This document shows positions 63,397 through 64,000 of a stretch of 64,000 nucleotides of DNA, one piece after another. Position numbers and translations under genes: made by a program. Numbering within the stretch: the stretch's first letter is position 1; each line of letters starts with the position of its first letter. The notes beneath the pieces were generated by a model. That model saw nothing but the letters and a program-made list of their open reading frames with translations, had not been told where the DNA came from and did not search any database. Source of the DNA: Bordetella genomosp. 10 (GTDB lineage: Bacteria > Pseudomonadota > Gammaproteobacteria > Burkholderiales > Burkholderiaceae_B); the NCBI RefSeq assembly GCF_002261225.1, contig NZ_NEVM01000001.1, positions 1,240,001 through 1,304,000 on the forward strand, given 5' to 3'.

Positions 63397-64000
63397 ATGC
63401 GCTTCCTCGCCCTGGCTGGACGAAGGCTGCTGGCCGCCGTGCCTGCCTTGCTCATTATCTTGGCCGGCTTGTTCCTGCTTCTGCAATTGGCGCCGGGGGA
63501 TACCGTCGATGCGCTGGTCGCCCAGATGGGCGGCGGAGACGCGACGCTCATCGCACAGTTGCGAGAACAGTACCATCTCAACGATTCCGTATCCATGCGG
63601 CTTGGGGACTATCTCTGGCGCCTGGTCCATCTGGACCTCGGCCACTCCGCCATCTACGGCAAGCCCGTTGCCGTGGTGATCGCCGAGCGGCTGCCCACGA
63701 CACTGCTCCTGATGGGGTCGGCGCTATCGCTGGCGTTCGCGTTCGGCACGGTCCTGGGCTTGCTCGCCGCGCGGCGCGTGAACCGGTGGCCCGATACGTT
63801 GATCTCGATACTGGGACTGATTTTCTACGCAACGCCTTCGTTCTGGTTCGGCCTCATGGGCATCTTCGTCTTCGCCGTATGGCTGGACTGGTTGCCGGCG
63901 GGTGGCTACTCGTCCATCGATGCGCAACTGTCGGGCATGGCGCGCGTGCTGGATATCGCGTGGCACCTGATCCTGCCGACGGTGACGCTGGCGCTGATTT
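63397..64000 (+). CDS. Peptide-type ABC transporter permease (DppB-like), 3' partial
   Basis: An open frame from ATG 63397 (GAGGAA upstream) to the window end, 201 codons visible. It starts with a DppB-like hydrophobic segment and LLQLAPGDTVDALVAQMGG, followed by ERLPTTLLLMGSALSLAFAFG and YATPSFWFGLMGIFVFAV. The EAA loop would lie beyond the window. It starts 11 bases after the binding-protein stop. Confidence 0.93.
   Translation, partial: MRFLALAGRRLLAAVPALLIILAGLFLLLQLAPGDTVDALVAQMGGGDATLIAQLREQYHLNDSVSMRLGDYLWRLVHLDLGHSAIYGKPVAVVIAERLPTTLLLMGSALSLAFAFGTVLGLLAARRVNRWPDTLISILGLIFYATPSFWFGLMGIFVFAVWLDWLPAGGYSSIDAQLSGMARVLDIAWHLILPTVTLALI

Noticed and set aside
1..64000. CRISPR arrays, insertion sequences, rRNA genes, phage structural genes
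   Set aside because: No regularly spaced repeats of CRISPR type, no transposase or capsid-type protein and no rRNA segment were found on reading through.

Overview
The window is about 64 kb of high-GC (mostly mid-60s percent by eye) proteobacterial chromosome. It looks like a member of the Alcaligenaceae, Bordetella or Achromobacter-like. The evidence is a type III secretion gene order O-P-Q-R-S-T-U-C as in the Bordetella bsc locus, a Bug-type periplasmic binding protein, many ABC importers for unusual organic nutrients, and an in-frame repeat encoding APGRPKRE at a gene start, a peptide I associate with this group. No CRISPR array, rRNA, insertion sequence or transposase was seen.

Layout. 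(1) 1-7616: the distal end of a type III secretion operon on the + strand: partial sctO, then sctP, sctQ, sctR, sctS, sctT, sctU and the secretin sctC. A convergent ECF sigma factor (7700-8296) and two unrecognised genes (about 9033-11628) follow. (2) 11648-21323: signalling and envelope genes: a GAF-PAS-GGDEF-EAL protein, a single-domain response regulator coupled to a small histidine-phosphotransfer or pseudokinase-like protein, an LTA-synthase-like sulfatase, an AsmA-family protein and a membrane diguanylate cyclase. (3) 21846-22023: a clean tRNA-Lys(CTT) unit with promoter and terminator. (4) 22024-26192: a visibly lower-GC block with a TetR regulator, an MFS exporter carrying a near-perfect palindromic operator, a LysR regulator and an EamA transporter. 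This is probably an acquired segment beside the tRNA. (5) 26305-41827: a nutrient-scavenging region with an amidase, three paralogous peptide-type binding proteins around one permease/ATPase set, an aldo/keto reductase and a hydantoinase/oxoprolinase pair (hyuA, hyuB). (6) 41918-64000: sulfur-related or organosulfur-like operons: metQ-ssuD-dszC/sfnB-like-metN-metI; an NtaA/DszA-type monooxygenase; an RraA-like protein, a Bug protein and a GntR regulator; tauD-ssuC-ssuB-ssuA-like; a livK-G-F-H-M set with an AhpD-like protein and a second NtaA/DszA monooxygenase; and the start of another peptide-type importer.

How it works together. Region 1 builds the export apparatus and needle-length control of an injectisome, probably under the neighbouring ECF sigma factor (inference). 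Regions 5 and 6 pair importers with enzymes that cleave amide, lactam or C-S bonds, as expected for growth on organic sulfur and nitrogen compounds. A 12-bp near-palindrome, AAAT(A/C)G(G/C)(C/T)ATTT, occurs upstream of three region 6 units, twice about 61-62 bp before a binding-protein start, and is proposed as a shared operator. The other main unusual features are a 63-bp repeat placed twice, in frame, at the hyuA-hyuB junction with its own Shine-Dalgarno-like end, a six-unit 15-bp repeat just before an internal start in sctQ, and a G-quadruplex-type G-run cluster at 21594-21622.
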